Source of the DNA: Sphingomonas sp. H160509
Lineage (GTDB): Bacteria > Pseudomonadota > Alphaproteobacteria > Sphingomonadales > Sphingomonadaceae
Assembly: GCF_024124765.2 (NCBI RefSeq)
Contig: NZ_JAMXSR020000001.1
Location: 239,505 to 303,504 of the forward strand
Length of the DNA stretch: 64,000 bases
Direction: 5' to 3'
The translations under genes and the position numbers were made by a program. This document shows, one piece after another, positions 20,985 to 30,725 of the stretch. Every line of letters begins with the position of its first letter. Within the stretch, counting starts at the first letter, position 1. Under the pieces are notes generated by a model that was not told the DNA's origin, searched no databases, and saw only the letters and a list, made by a program, of their open reading frames with translations.

Positions 20985-21854
20985 ATGATTCCGGAACTTC
21001 GTACTCTTATCGCCGTGGCACGGAACGGCACGTTCGCCGCCGCGGCACAGCGGCTTGGTCTCACACAGTCGGCCGTGAGCGGACACATCCGCCGCCTGGA
21101 GGATGCCCTGGGCTTCCTCTTGTTCGAGCGCACAGGCCGATCGGCGCGCTTGAACGCTGCCGGCGTCCGTGTCTTGGAACGTGCCGAGGACCTCGTCGCG
21201 GCGTTCGACGCTTTGGCAGACCCAGTTCGCCACGAGGAGACGGGCGGGCATCTACGGATCGGCGCCATCGCCTCAGTTCAGACGACGCTCGTCGCGCGGG
21301 CGCTCGTATCGTTCGGGGCGCAGTTCCCCACCTGCCGCATCCATCTGGTGCCCGGTGTCTCGCTGCAGCTTCTGGACAGGGTCGATGCTGGCGAGCTTGA
21401 GCTTGCCATCGTTATCCGTCCGGCCTTCGATCTTCCATCGAACCTCGCCTGGGTCCCCTTGGTCACGGAGGACTATGCCCTGCTGGCGCCGCGGATGGTC
21501 GATGAGGATCAGGACTGGCGAGCGATCGTCGCGACGTGGCCGTTCATACGTTACGATCGTTCCTCCTTCGGCGGTCGGCAGGTGGATCGCTTCCTTCGTC
21601 GGGAGGGTGTCCTTCCACAGGAATGGCTCGAAGCTGACGAGATCCAAGCTATGGTCGCGCTTGTGGAAAGCGGGATCGGGTGTGCGATCGTCCCCATCAC
21701 GGAGGGGTTGGAGCTATCGCCGAACCGCGTTCGGCGTATCCTGCTCGGTGCCGACGCGCCCCGACGCGAGATCGGCGTCGTTCATCAGACGCTAGGATCC
21801 ACGACCGAAGTAGATGCCCTGATCGGCCGCCTCGTGGACGCAAGACGGGACTGA
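20985..21854 (+). CDS. LysR-family transcriptional regulator
   Basis: 289 residues. The N-terminal winged helix is RNGTFAAAAQRLGLTQSAVSGHIRRLEDALGF (split here: residues about 13-44), followed by a linker helix and a two-lobed co-inducer domain (HLRIGAIASVQTTLVARAL starts lobe 1; ALVESGIGCAIVPI is typical of the lobe junction). It is divergent from the VOC/homoserine dehydrogenase-like pair, the usual LysR arrangement with its target operon. Ligand unknown. Confidence 0.9.
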   Translation: MIPELRTLIAVARNGTFAAAAQRLGLTQSAVSGHIRRLEDALGFLLFERTGRSARLNAAGVRVLERAEDLVAAFDALADPVRHEETGGHLRIGAIASVQTTLVARALVSFGAQFPTCRIHLVPGVSLQLLDRVDAGELELAIVIRPAFDLPSNLAWVPLVTEDYALLAPRMVDEDQDWRAIVATWPFIRYDRSSFGGRQVDRFLRREGVLPQEWLEADEIQAMVALVESGIGCAIVPITEGLELSPNRVRRILLGADAPRREIGVVHQTLGSTTEVDALIGRLVDARRD

Positions 21855-21970
21855 AGTCAATCCCACTCAACGACCCGCCGGAAGCAACCTATCTCGAAAT
21901 GCCAGCCGTTGTATGAAAGCGGACGGTCGTGATCAACCGTGCCGTCCCAGTCGCCAATTCGCACGTGGTT

Positions 21971-23026
21971 TAGAGCGGTTTCCGGTCGATGTGAGTCGAA
22001 GAGGGATTCACACGGCCGCGCCGATCTGATTCAGGGTGCTGGCTGGATGGAGGCCGGCGTGGATGGGCAAGCCGTTATCGATGGACTTGAGATCGCGAGC
22101 GCTGGCTGCGGTTGATGAGGGGATCAGCTGCCGGGCTGCGGCACGGCGGTTCGGTGTAGCGGCCGCGACGGTGATCCGGTGGCATGACCAGCGCCGCAGC
22201 ACGGGCGCCTATGCCGCCAAGCCGCAGGGCGGGGACACGCGGTCACGCCGGATCGAGGCGCACCGGGACACGGTCCTGGCGCTGTACGGGGCCCGCCGCG
22301 ACATCACGCTGGACGAGCTGCGCCGCGAGCTGGGCCAAGCGGGCGTGACGGTGGCGATCTCGACGCTGCACCGTTTCTTCACACGCCACGGCATCACGCG
22401 TAAAAAAAGACCGGCCACGCGGTCGAGCAGGATCGCGCCGACGTCCTGAGCGCGCGCGAGGACTGGTTCGACGCTCAGCTCGACCTCGATCCCGAGCGGC
22501 TGGTGTTCATCGATGAAACCTGGACGGCAACCAACATGACCCGGAGCCACGGCCGATGCCGTCGGGGCGAGCGTCTGCGGATGGGCTACCCGCATGGCCA
22601 TCGCAAGACGACCACACTGGTCGCCGGGCTGCGCATGACCGGCATGGTCGCGCCGATGGTGCTCGATGGCCCGATCAACGGCGACTGGTTCGAAGCCTAT
22701 GTCGGTCAGGTTCTCGTTCCCGACCTCAGGCACGGCGACGTGGTGATCATGGACAACCTGTCCAGCCACAAGCGCGCCAGCGTCTGCGCACTGATCGAGG
22801 CGGCCGGTGCCCGGCTGCTGTTCCTCCCCCCCCCTACAGCCCAGATTTCAACCCGATCGAGAAGGCCTTTTCCCGCCTCAAGGCAATGCTCCGAAAGGCC
22901 GGGGAGAGGACTGTATCCGGCCTGTGGTCGCTCATCGGCAGGCTGGTCGATCTCTTCCAGCCCCAGGAATGCGCCAACTACTTCAGCTCATGCGGATATG
23001 ACCCGGACTGAAAGGAATCCGCTCTA
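21971..23026 (+). mobile_element. IS630-family insertion sequence
   Basis: About 1056 bp. The left end TAGAGCGGTTTCC (21971-21983) matches the inverted right end GGAATCCGCTCTA (23014-23026) in 12 of 13 positions. Both ends begin or finish with TA, as expected from TA target duplication by IS630/Tc1-type elements. It carries one transposase gene with two frame breaks. Confidence 0.88.
22063..23011 (+). CDS. IS630-family transposase, two frameshifts
   Basis: DDE transposase. The N-terminal HTH region is SMDLRSRALAAVDEGISCRA with VAAATVIRWHDQ. The catalytic triad is visible as FIDETW, IIMDNLSSHK and NPIEKAFSRLK. One base is missing in the A-run at 22404-22410 (family reading RKKKTGH), and the C-run before TACAGC at 22835 has two extra bases (corrected FLPPYSPDFNP). 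Corrected length is about 316 residues. If the indels are sequencing errors the element is probably intact. Confidence 0.88.
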
Positions 23027-23273
23027 GATCGTATTTTTAGGGGGGTGGGGCTGGTAACGGTTTACCAGCTCTCTAGCGCCAACTGCCATCCGCACACTGT
23101 CGGAAAACACATGATTGTCTTCGGGCGGCAGGTCAGGTGACGGGGGCTGCTCTAACCTATCCCCGGCACATGCGACAAACCCTGTCGCTTTGTCCGATTG
23201 TGCGGAAACCAAAATCCAGAGGTTTTCCGTCACCTACCACAAAAGGGCGGGACGTCGTGCTTAGCGTCAATCC

Positions 23274-23390
23274 GGGTATACCCTGAGTGGGCATGGGCTT
23301 TGGTACACAAAACCCGTTCAAACAGGGTCGATAGCAGAGAAATCGGACACCTCATTATGAGGGTCTAGAGTCTGCCTGAACACATTAAGG
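23274..23390. repeat. ~115-bp dispersed repeat, copy A
   Basis: Begins with the palindrome GGGTATACCC, continues through CCCGTTCAAACAGGGTCG and ends near ACACATTAAGG. By eye it is about 80% identical to the copy at 57811-57927, in the same orientation. It sits immediately 3' of the resolvase gene and overlaps its last codons. Both copies lie just downstream of a minus-strand gene. Nature unknown; see findings. Confidence 0.7.
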
Positions 23391-24035
23391 GTGCGCGTCT
23401 GACATTGCTGCGTCAGCCTCTGCCTGACGACGGCGATCACGAGCAATCTTGGCTAGCAGCGTTCGACTGCACCCAGTCGCATCCATTATATCGCGCCAGC
23501 TTCGGCCATCGCGAAGAAGGCTCGAGATCGCAGCGTTGCGGGTCTTGTTCTCGGGACGTCCCTTATAAAGGCCCGCTGCCTTGGCTTTTGCGGTGCCTTC
23601 GGCTTGTCGACGACGGCGATCCTCATAGTCCTTACGGGCAACCGCGGCGAGTACGTCCAACATCATGGCGTTGACCGCTGCGAACATTCGGCCGGTGAAC
23701 TCATCCGTCGGTGCCGTCAGGATCCACGACGTCGGCAGGTCGAGTGCAACAACCCGGACCTGCTTGGCGTCGATTAGATTCCGCAGTTTGATCCAGTCTG
23801 GGGAGGTGAGGCGGGAAAGCCGATCAACCTGCTCGACCAAGAGCACGTCTCCCGGCTCGCAATCCGAAAGCAGGCGGAACAGCTCTGGCCGGTGAAGCTT
23901 GGCTCCACTTTCGTTTTCGACATAGCGGGCCGCAATCCGAAGCCCGTGCTCGGTCGCAAACACGTCGAGGGCGCTCTTGGCGCGCGACGCATCCTGTTCG
24001 GAGGTAGAAGCGCGAAGATAGGCTCGGATAAACAT
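23385..24035 (-). CDS. Serine recombinase (resolvase/invertase family)
   Basis: 216 residues. The catalytic N-terminal domain begins YLRASTSEQDASRAK with nucleophile S10 and R8. The second active-site block is LLVEQVDRLSRLTSPDW (about 65-81), a long E helix follows (GRMFAAVNAMMLDVLAAVARKDYEDRRRRQ), and a C-terminal resolvase HTH (SWRDIMDATGCSRTLLAKIAR). Size and layout match Tn3-type resolvases and DNA invertases. No Tn3 transposase is present nearby, so its target site is unclear; the repeat directly downstream is one candidate. Confidence 0.88.
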   Translation of the reverse strand: MFIRAYLRASTSEQDASRAKSALDVFATEHGLRIAARYVENESGAKLHRPELFRLLSDCEPGDVLLVEQVDRLSRLTSPDWIKLRNLIDAKQVRVVALDLPTSWILTAPTDEFTGRMFAAVNAMMLDVLAAVARKDYEDRRRRQAEGTAKAKAAGLYKGRPENKTRNAAISSLLRDGRSWRDIMDATGCSRTLLAKIARDRRRQAEADAAMSDAHP

Positions 24036-24220
24036 CCCGTAGTCTGCTATATGTGGTACTTATTAGTCTAGTCCTTTTTACGCCGTCAGGACGGGATTAA
24101 AGTACCAGCTATTGAGAAATCTGCGAAAGGCATACCTAAACCGCACCATGCTAGGATCAGTGGAATAGCCCGTGAGAGGGCGAGACGGTCGAAACTGGAA
24201 TATGCACTATATCAGGCGAC
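24036..24220. other. Gap upstream of the RecD2-like gene
   Basis: 185 bp between divergently placed resolvase and helicase genes. It probably holds both promoters. I could not assign boxes and saw no repeat. Confidence 0.4.
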
Positions 24221-26426
24221 ATGGTCACCGCGCCCACGCATCAATCCGGCAAGACAACGTCTGGGCCACATCACGCGACGATTGGCGGTTCCGTCGAACG
24301 GGTGACGTTTCATAACGCGGACACAGGGTTTTGCGTCCTGCGGGTAAAGGTGAGGGGGGCAGCGCGATCTGGTGACACTGGTCGGCCACGCTGCGGCGAT
24401 CGGTGCCGGCGAATATGTCGAGGCAACCGGGGTCTGGCTCAACGATCGCAACCATGGCCTGCAGTTCAAGGCAGACCAGGTCGAGGCGACGGTACCGACG
24501 ACGCTGAAGGGGCTGGAGAAGTATCTAGGCTCGGGCATGATTAAGGGGATCGGTCCGGTCTATGCCGCCAAGCTCGTGGCGTCGTTCGAGCATGACGTGT
24601 TCGAGGTCATCGAGCATGCACCCGAACGGCTGCGGGAGGTGACCGGCATCGGGCCAGTGCGGGAAGCCAAGATCATTCGCGGCTGGAGCGACCAGCGAAT
24701 GATCCGGGAGATCATCGTCTGGCTCTACGGCCACGGGGTAAGCTCGGCACGCGCCGTCAGGATCTTCAAGACCTATGGCGATCAGGCGATCGCTGTCATC
24801 AAAGCCGACCCGTATCAGCTGGCACGCGACATCACTGGGATCGGCTTCAAAACCGCCGACGCGATCGCCTCCAGCATCGGCTACGGCAAGGAGGATCCCA
24901 GACGCGTTCGTGCTGGTGTCAGCCATGCGTTGACCAGCGCCATGGACGATGGCCATTGCGGGCTGCCGCGTGACGATCTGCTGCGGTCAGGCGCAAAGCT
25001 CCTCGAAGTTGCCGAACCATTGATCGCACGTGCCCTCGAGGGAGAGCTTGCAGCCGGTGAGGTCATCGCCGGCAAGACCGAGGGTCGTGAGGTCATGTTC
25101 CTGGCTGGGCTCTACCGCGCCGAACAGGCGATCGCCGATCGCCTGCTGCGATTGCGCCAAGGCCTGCTGCCCTGGCCTGAGATCGATGCCGAACGCGCCA
25201 TCCCCTGGGTGGAGGGCAAGACCGGCCTGAACCTGTCCGCAAGCCAGCGCGATGCGGTACGTCTGGCCCTTCTGTCCAAGACCTGCGTGATCACCGGCGG
25301 GCCGGGTGTTGGCAAGACGACGCTGGTCAACTCGATCCTGAAAATCCTGGCGGCAAAGCAGGTGACGATGGCACTTGCCGCACCAACGGGCCGGGCAGCC
25401 AAGCGACTTGCCGAGTCCAGCGGCATGGAGGCTATGACCTTGCACCGCCTGCTCGAGACAGACCCTGCAGAGGGGCGGTTTCAAGCGCAACGATGATAAC
25501 CCCCTCGACTGCCAGCTGCTGGTCATCGACGAGGCCAGCATGGTCGATGTCATGCTTATGCATGCCACGCTAAAGGCGCTACCGGCAGGCGCAGCGCTGC
25601 TTTTGGTCGGTGACGTTGATCAATTGCCATCGGTCGGTGCCGGGCAGGTGCTTAAAGACGTCATCGGCAGTGCGGCCGTGCCCGTCGTACGGCTGACCGA
25701 GGTGTTTCGTCAGGCGGCAACCAGCCGCATCATCCTCAATGCCCACCGCATCAATGCCGGCGAGATGCCGGACCTCAGTGCGCGTCGGGAAGGGGGACTT
25801 CTTCTACATCGAGGCTGAGGAACCTGGTGACGTCGCCGACAAGGTGGTCGATCTCGTGTCCCGGCATATTCCACGCCGCCTCGGGTTTGAGCCCGCCCGC
25901 GACATCCAAGTGCTGGGACCGATGCAGCGGGGAGGGGCGGGGGGCGCGGGCATTGAACACGCTACTTCAGCAGCGCATCAATCCGCCGACTGATCAGTTC
26001 GTCGAGCGGTTCGGCCACCGCTATGGGGTCGGCGATAAAGTCATGCATATCGTCAACGATCGCGAACGTGACATCTATAACGGTGATCTCGGCGTGGTGA
26101 CCGGTGTCGACCACTCCGAGGCTGAATTGACGGCGCTATTCGGCCAGACAGAGGCGACCTTCGACTTTGGTGAACTCGATGCACTCCAGCTCGCCTATGC
26201 CACCACGATCCACAAGTCGCAGGGATCAGAATATCCTGTCGTCGTTCTGCCCCTGACCATGCAAGCGTACACCATGTTGGGGCGTGAGCTGATTTACACC
26301 GCCGTCACGCGTGCGAGAAAGCTGTTGGTGATCGTTGGCTCACGCAAGGCGCTTTCGATTGCCGTCAAACGTCGCCAACCAAGGCGGTGGTCGCTGTTGA
26401 GAGAGCGGCTGGCGAAGCTTATCTGA
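24221..26426 (+). CDS. RecD2-type ATP-dependent DNA helicase, four frameshifts
   Basis: Superfamily 1B 5'-3' helicase. The N-terminal OB-like part begins [13 protein letters not shown]. Tandem helix-hairpin-helix segments follow ([48 protein letters not shown]). Walker A is [11 protein letters not shown], Walker B is [11 protein letters not shown], and further motifs are [40 protein letters not shown] and [13 protein letters not shown]. Single extra G residues at about 24358, 25476, 25792 and 25945 break the frame. Corrected length is about 734 residues, normal for RecD2. It works without RecBC in replication-fork and mismatch-related repair in other bacteria. It lies next to a resolvase at the edge of the accessory region. 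Confidence 0.85.
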
Positions 26427-26499
26427 CAAGGATCGTTAGCCCCGCTGATCGGTCAACGTCAAAGCAGACCTTCTGCTTTCAAAAGTGGTGGAAACCGGT

Positions 26500-26550
26500 C
26501 TGTCCGCTTTCGGGCAGCGATTCCGGTAAGCAGTCGTTCATTCAGGTAGT
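26500..26550. repeat. Intergenic repeat family 2, copy 1
   Basis: CTGTCCGCTTTCGGGCAGCG followed by GGTAAGCAGTCGTTCATTCAG. A similar element lies at 61824-61874 in the same orientation (core CCGCTTT.GGG, GTAAGC, GTTCATTCAG). It lies in the 233-bp gap between the helicase and histidine-kinase genes, which converge. Function unknown. Confidence 0.55.
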
Positions 26551-26659
26551 GGTGTGGGGCCAGTTGGCTTATTTAAAATAAAGACCAGCTTTGCAGTTTG
26601 GAGCGACGTTCCGAATTAAAGCCGGCCTTCGTTGGCGGTATGCGCTCCAACGTTCATAT

Positions 26660-28855
26660 TTAACTCCGAAAAACCTGCTTCAGGCTGGCAATGGAATAAG
26701 GTTTTCGCAGAAGGTTAAACTCTGTCGCACCTTGCTTGGATAGAATCTCACTATATCCGCTTGTCAGGATGATCCGTATTTTGGGCAGTCGACGGCGTAT
26801 TTCGCGTGCCAGATCGATGCCGTTCATGCCCGGCATCATTACGTCCGAGAAAACAAAGTCGAACCCGTCGCGGACCAGTTCGAGATGAGCCAGCGCTTCC
26901 TCCGCATGCCGCGCGAGGACTATGTCGTGACCGAGGTCGCGCAACGCCGCTGAGGCGAACGCGCCGACCTCGGGATTGTCCTCGACGACCAGGATCCGGA
27001 AGCTTTCGGACTGGTCCGCGCTTGGTTCGACGTACCCGCGTCCGGTTGCCGGCCCCTGCCGTTCGCGCGGCAGGAACAGCGTGAAGGTCGCGCCTTCGCC
27101 CGGCTGGCTGGTTGCCACGACTTCGCCACCCGCCTGCTTGGCGAAACCGAAGACCTGCGAGAGGCCAAGACCGGTGCCGCTGCCGATGTCCTTCGATGTG
27201 AAGAAGGGTTCGAAGATCCGGTCGATGTCCTCGGGTGGAATGCCGGTACCTGTGTCGGCGATTGACACGCAGACGAAGTCCCCGTGACGCTGTTGGTGGC
27301 CGCGGACCGCCGGGATCGTGTCGCACGGGTTGACCGTGATCGTCAGGCGTCCCCGCTGGCCCATCGCGTCGCGCGCGTTGACCGCCATGTTGACGATCGC
27401 GGTCTCGAACTGGCTGACGTCGGTGTTCGCGAAGCAGCGCGTCTCGGACAGCTGCAGATCGACCTCGATCAGCGCGCCCGACAGCATTTCCATCATCTCG
27501 TTCAGGCTGCGGATCGTATCGCCGACGTCGAACACTTCGGGCGTGAGCGACGATCGACGGGCAAAGGCGAGAAGCTGGCTGGTCAGCTTGGCGGCGCGGT
27601 CCGCGGTCTTTGCGATCGCGTCGACATAGCGTCCGCGACGACCGTCGGCGAGGCCGGGCTGTTTGAGGAGATCGGCGGAACCACGAATGACGGTCAGCAG
27701 GTTGTTGAAGTCGTGCGCGATCCCGCCGGTGAGCTGGCCTAGCGTTTCCATCTTCTGCGCCTGGCGCAGCGCATCATGGACTTGCGTCAACTCGTCGGTC
27801 CGCTCTGCCACCCGCCGTTCGAGCGTGACGTTGTTCTCCTGCACCGCCGCAAACAGCCGCGCGTTGTCGATCGCGATCGCAGCCTGCGCGGCGACGCCGA
27901 CGATCAGGCGCTCGTGGCGAAGCGTGAACCGGTGTGGATCGGAATGCCCGAACAGCAGCCCGCCGAGCACTTCGCCCGATCGCGACACGACCGGCACCGC
28001 GAGATAGCTGCGCACCGGCAGGTGACCCGTCGGCATTCCGGCATGGGGCGCGTTCTGCGCGTATCGCGAGTCGGCGAGGATATCGTTCGAGCGCACGACG
28101 CCTTCGTTGCGGAAGGTGGGGCCGAACACCGCAGTCGCGCGAGGGCGGCCGAGATTCTCGAAATCGGCGCGCCGGGCACCCGACAGCGTGAACAGGTGGA
28201 ACCGTTCGCCGGATTCATCCAGAAGATTATGGAAATAGGATCCGAACTGCGCGCCGGTGAGTTGCACGGCCGCATCCGTCACCATCTGCACAAGCGGTTC
28301 GAGTTCGAGCTCTGCGGCCAGGGACGCGCCGGTTCGGTTCAGCGTCTCCAGCGTATGCGTCTCGGCCAGCAGGTCTGCTTCGGCGCGAACGGTCGGGGTC
28401 ACTTCGATCACGATCGCGATCACACCGGCAGGTATGCCGTCCGCGTCCGGCACGGGCGAATAGTTCAGGTCGAAGAAGACCCGTTCCGCTGATCCGCCGC
28501 GCACCAGCGTCATCTCCTGGCGCGAATAGGTCAGGGTCTCGCCGCCCAGCACAATATTCAGGACCTGATCGTTGAACGCGGCGACCTCCGGCCAGGCATC
28601 GCGCACGGGTCGGCCGAGGATAGCCGGATGTCTAGGCCCGGCGATTTCCGAATAGGGGGCGTTGTAAAGCAGCACGCCGTCGGAGCCCCAAAGCAGCGCC
28701 ATCGGTAGGGGCGAGCTCAGCATGATCGCGACCGCGGTCTGCAAATGCGACGGCCAGGTGGTGGGCGCGCCGAGTGCCGACGCCGACCAGTCATGCGCGG
28801 CAATCGCCTTGCCCAGTTCACCACCGCTACGAAGAAACGCCGGAACCTCGGTCAC
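26660..28855 (-). CDS. PAS-GAF hybrid sensor histidine kinase with receiver
   Basis: 731 residues, cytoplasmic (no membrane segment). A PAS-like domain spans about residues 40-155 and a GAF domain about 165-335. A short coiled coil precedes HisKA, which has the phosphorylated H381 in GGIAHDFNN. The HATPase domain shows NMAVNARDA (about 489-497) and DTGTGIPPEDIDRIFEPFF (about 534-552), and a C-terminal receiver has phospho-acceptor D671 in FVFSDVMMPG. The GAF domain has no Cys, so it is not a canonical bilin-binding phytochrome. The signal is unknown, and an output partner must be encoded elsewhere. It is the first gene of the light-related stretch but has no visible light-sensing motif. Confidence 0.9.
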   Translation of the reverse strand: MTEVPAFLRSGGELGKAIAAHDWSASALGAPTTWPSHLQTAVAIMLSSPLPMALLWGSDGVLLYNAPYSEIAGPRHPAILGRPVRDAWPEVAAFNDQVLNIVLGGETLTYSRQEMTLVRGGSAERVFFDLNYSPVPDADGIPAGVIAIVIEVTPTVRAEADLLAETHTLETLNRTGASLAAELELEPLVQMVTDAAVQLTGAQFGSYFHNLLDESGERFHLFTLSGARRADFENLGRPRATAVFGPTFRNEGVVRSNDILADSRYAQNAPHAGMPTGHLPVRSYLAVPVVSRSGEVLGGLLFGHSDPHRFTLRHERLIVGVAAQAAIAIDNARLFAAVQENNVTLERRVAERTDELTQVHDALRQAQKMETLGQLTGGIAHDFNNLLTVIRGSADLLKQPGLADGRRGRYVDAIAKTADRAAKLTSQLLAFARRSSLTPEVFDVGDTIRSLNEMMEMLSGALIEVDLQLSETRCFANTDVSQFETAIVNMAVNARDAMGQRGRLTITVNPCDTIPAVRGHQQRHGDFVCVSIADTGTGIPPEDIDRIFEPFFTSKDIGSGTGLGLSQVFGFAKQAGGEVVATSQPGEGATFTLFLPRERQGPATGRGYVEPSADQSESFRILVVEDNPEVGAFASAALRDLGHDIVLARHAEEALAHLELVRDGFDFVFSDVMMPGMNGIDLAREIRRRLPKIRIILTSGYSEILSKQGATEFNLLRKPYSIASLKQVFRS

Positions 28856-29202
28856 GTCGACGGGGCTTCACGGAGCGAATACGCGAACGCACCCGAGCTC
28901 AAAGAGGATGACAAAGGCAAACGTCCGCTCCGTATCGTCGATACCCGCAGTATCTGCGTGGTGGAAAAGCCGTAGCTCTCTTTCGTGGTCGGATTAGCAC
29001 GTGGCATGGACGACGTCGATTTCCATACGACCGAAAGGTCATATCGCGCATCGTGTGGCCGGGTGGAAAGAGGGGCGAGCCGAGCGACGACACGGCGCGG
29101 CGATTTCCGATCCTTGGCCCCGAACAGCGGCTGCGGCGGATCGTGGTGCCGGTCGAAACCTTGGCGAACACGCTTTTTTTGCTCTGACTCAGGATCTAGA
29201 AG
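28856..29202. other. Divergent intergenic region, no gene seen
   Basis: About 347 bp between the histidine kinase gene (minus) and the fasciclin gene (plus). No credible gene, RNA or repeat. Promoters of both genes must lie here. Confidence 0.45.
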
Positions 29203-29628
29203 ATGACCGATACCAAGCATGATATTGTCGATACCGCCGTTGCCGCGGGCTCGTTCACGACGCTGGTCGCCGCGGTCGGCGCCGCGGGGCTGGTCGACAC
29301 GCTGAAGGGCGAGGGGCCATTCACCGTCTTCGCACCGTCGGACGACGCCTTCGCCGCGCTGCCGGCCGGCACCGTCGACGATCTGGTCAAGCCTGAGAAC
29401 AAGGCCAAGCTGACCGAGATCTTGCTGCTCCACGTGGTGCCCGGTACGGTGATGGCGGCGGACGTGAGCGGCAAAATGCTCGACCCGGCCACCGCGGGCG
29501 GCGCGACGGTCCATGTCGATGGCACCGACGGCGTGACCGTCAACGGCGCCAAGGTGGTGACCGCCGATATCGCCTGCACCAACGGTGTGATCCACGTGAT
29601 CGACAAGGTGCTGCTGCCGACCGGCTGA
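29203..29628 (+). CDS. Fasciclin (FAS1) domain protein
   Basis: A single FAS1 domain of 141 residues: H1 box [15 protein letters not shown] (about 43-57), central [15 protein letters not shown] and H2-like [13 protein letters not shown] at the end. FAS1 proteins act in adhesion or bind small ligands such as carotenoids in some organisms. No signal peptide is evident from the chosen ATG, so a cytoplasmic or unconventional location is possible. A perfect hairpin follows the gene. Confidence 0.9.
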   Translation: MTDTKHDIVDTAVAAGSFTTLVAAVGAAGLVDTLKGEGPFTVFAPSDDAFAALPAGTVDDLVKPENKAKLTEILLLHVVPGTVMAADVSGKMLDPATAGGATVHVDGTDGVTVNGAKVVTADIACTNGVIHVIDKVLLPTG

Positions 29629-29643
29629 GGCCCTGTACAATCC

Positions 29644-29671
29644 GGCACCGGGACAGCAATGTCCCGGTGCC
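29644..29671. terminator. Perfect 12-bp hairpin after the fasciclin gene
   Basis: GGCACCGGGACA (29644-29655), loop GCAA, then TGTCCCGGTGCC (29660-29671). It has a strong stem but no T-run after it, so it may terminate weakly or stabilise the upstream mRNA. It also argues against a start codon at 29659 for the next gene. Confidence 0.65.
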
Positions 29672-29688
29672 ATCGGTTGGAGATATGC

Positions 29689-30678
29689 GTGAAGGTTGCG
29701 ATCGTCGGTGCGGGCATTGCAGGTCTATCCTGCGCGCTACGGCTCCAACAGGATGGCTGCGACGTCACCGTGCTGGACAAGGGTCGCGGTGCCGGTGGAC
29801 GGATGTCGACGCGGCGGATCGCGATACCCGGAGGCGAGGGGCCCCGAGGCGAGGGGCCCGGCGGCGAGGGGCCCGGCGGCGAGGTCGCCTTCGATCACGG
29901 TGCGCAGTATCTGACGATGCGCGATCCCGCGTTCGTCGAAGCGATGCACGGTTGGGAAGCCGCTGGGGTGGTCGCACGCTGGCCCGCTGCCGGCGAACAC
30001 GCGTGGGTCGGGACCGATGGCATGAGCGCGATCGTCAAGCACCTCGCCGCGCAAGCCGAGGTCCACTGGAACTCCCGCGTCACGGACATCCGCCATACGG
30101 CCGAAGGCTGGCGGGTCGAGGCGCCGGTGACCCAATCGCTGACGGAGACCTTTGACGCCGTCGTCGTCGCGACGCCCGCCGAGCAGGCCGCGCCGTTGCT
30201 CGCGCCGCACGATCCGGCGATGGCGAGCGAGGCGCTCGCCTGTCGATCTGCGCCGTGCTGGACGGCGATGCTCGCGTTCGACCGTCCACTGGCGATCGCG
30301 CACGACGTGATCAGGAACGCAGGAATCATCGACTGGGCCGCGCGCAACAGCGCGAAGCCCGGACGAACGGGCCCGGAAGCCTGGGTCGTGCACGCGACGC
30401 CGGCATGGTCGACCGCGCATCTCGAAGAGCCGGCGGATACCGTCGTCGATCGTCTGCTCGTGGCCTTGGCGATGCAGTGCGGCGCCGCCATGCCCGCGCC
30501 GATCGTTCGCGCCGGGCATCGCTGGCGCTATGCCCGCGCGACGGCCACCGACCTCGGCTGTCTGTGGAACGGTAGCGATCGGATCGGTGCAGCGGGCGAT
30601 TGGCTGATCGCACCGCGCATCGAGAGTGCGTGGCTATCCGGGCGGCAGCTTGCCGAGCAGATGCTGGCCGCCGTGTAG
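29689..30678 (+). CDS. FAD-dependent oxidoreductase (renalase-like)
   Basis: NAD(P)-binding Rossmann FAD protein. It begins VKVAIVGAGIAGLSCALRLQ with the GxGxxG dinucleotide motif, then GRGAGGRMSTRR and DHGAQYLTMRD, typical of the renalase/amine-oxidase-like family. The C-terminal FAD contact is RIGAAGDWLIAPRIESAWLSG. The GTG at 29689 is chosen because an upstream ATG lies inside a perfect hairpin and GGAG precedes the GTG. A 15-bp tandem repeat adds GGEGP/RGEGP/GGEGP after the ARR motif. The gene converges on crtI; a link with carotenoid chemistry is possible but unproven. Confidence 0.82.
   Translation: MKVAIVGAGIAGLSCALRLQQDGCDVTVLDKGRGAGGRMSTRRIAIPGGEGPRGEGPGGEGPGGEVAFDHGAQYLTMRDPAFVEAMHGWEAAGVVARWPAAGEHAWVGTDGMSAIVKHLAAQAEVHWNSRVTDIRHTAEGWRVEAPVTQSLTETFDAVVVATPAEQAAPLLAPHDPAMASEALACRSAPCWTAMLAFDRPLAIAHDVIRNAGIIDWAARNSAKPGRTGPEAWVVHATPAWSTAHLEEPADTVVDRLLVALAMQCGAAMPAPIVRAGHRWRYARATATDLGCLWNGSDRIGAAGDWLIAPRIESAWLSGRQLAEQMLAAV
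29830..29883 (+). repeat. 15-bp tandem repeat inside the FAD oxidoreductase gene
   Basis: Three units of a 15-bp GC-rich motif (GGAGGCGAGGGGCCC and variants) plus a partial fourth encode Gly-Gly/Arg-Gly-Glu-Gly-Pro repeats. The phase is kept, so the protein is only lengthened by a flexible loop. Confidence 0.8.
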
Positions 30679-30725
30679 CGCGTCCGCCGCTGGGCTGTGT
30701 AGCGCGCGCGCCGCGCGTGCGCCGT

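Noticed and set aside
23051..23068. CTGGTAA/TTACCAG hairpin near the IS630 right end
   Set aside because: The arms are only 7 bp, no T-run follows, and no gene ends there. It could be chance.
26660..28855. Phytochrome (bilin-binding) histidine kinase
   Set aside because: The GAF domain contains no Cys and there is no PHY domain, so it is annotated only as PAS-GAF hybrid kinase.
28852..29673. Long open frame on the minus strand opposite the fasciclin gene
   Set aside because: Its sequence is His/Gly/Arg-rich with no family resemblance, and the plus strand encodes a clear FAS1 domain. It is an antisense open frame typical of GC-rich DNA.
29830..29883. Possible CRISPR-like array
   Set aside because: Units of 15 bp directly adjacent without spacers, in frame within a gene; no cas genes in the window.
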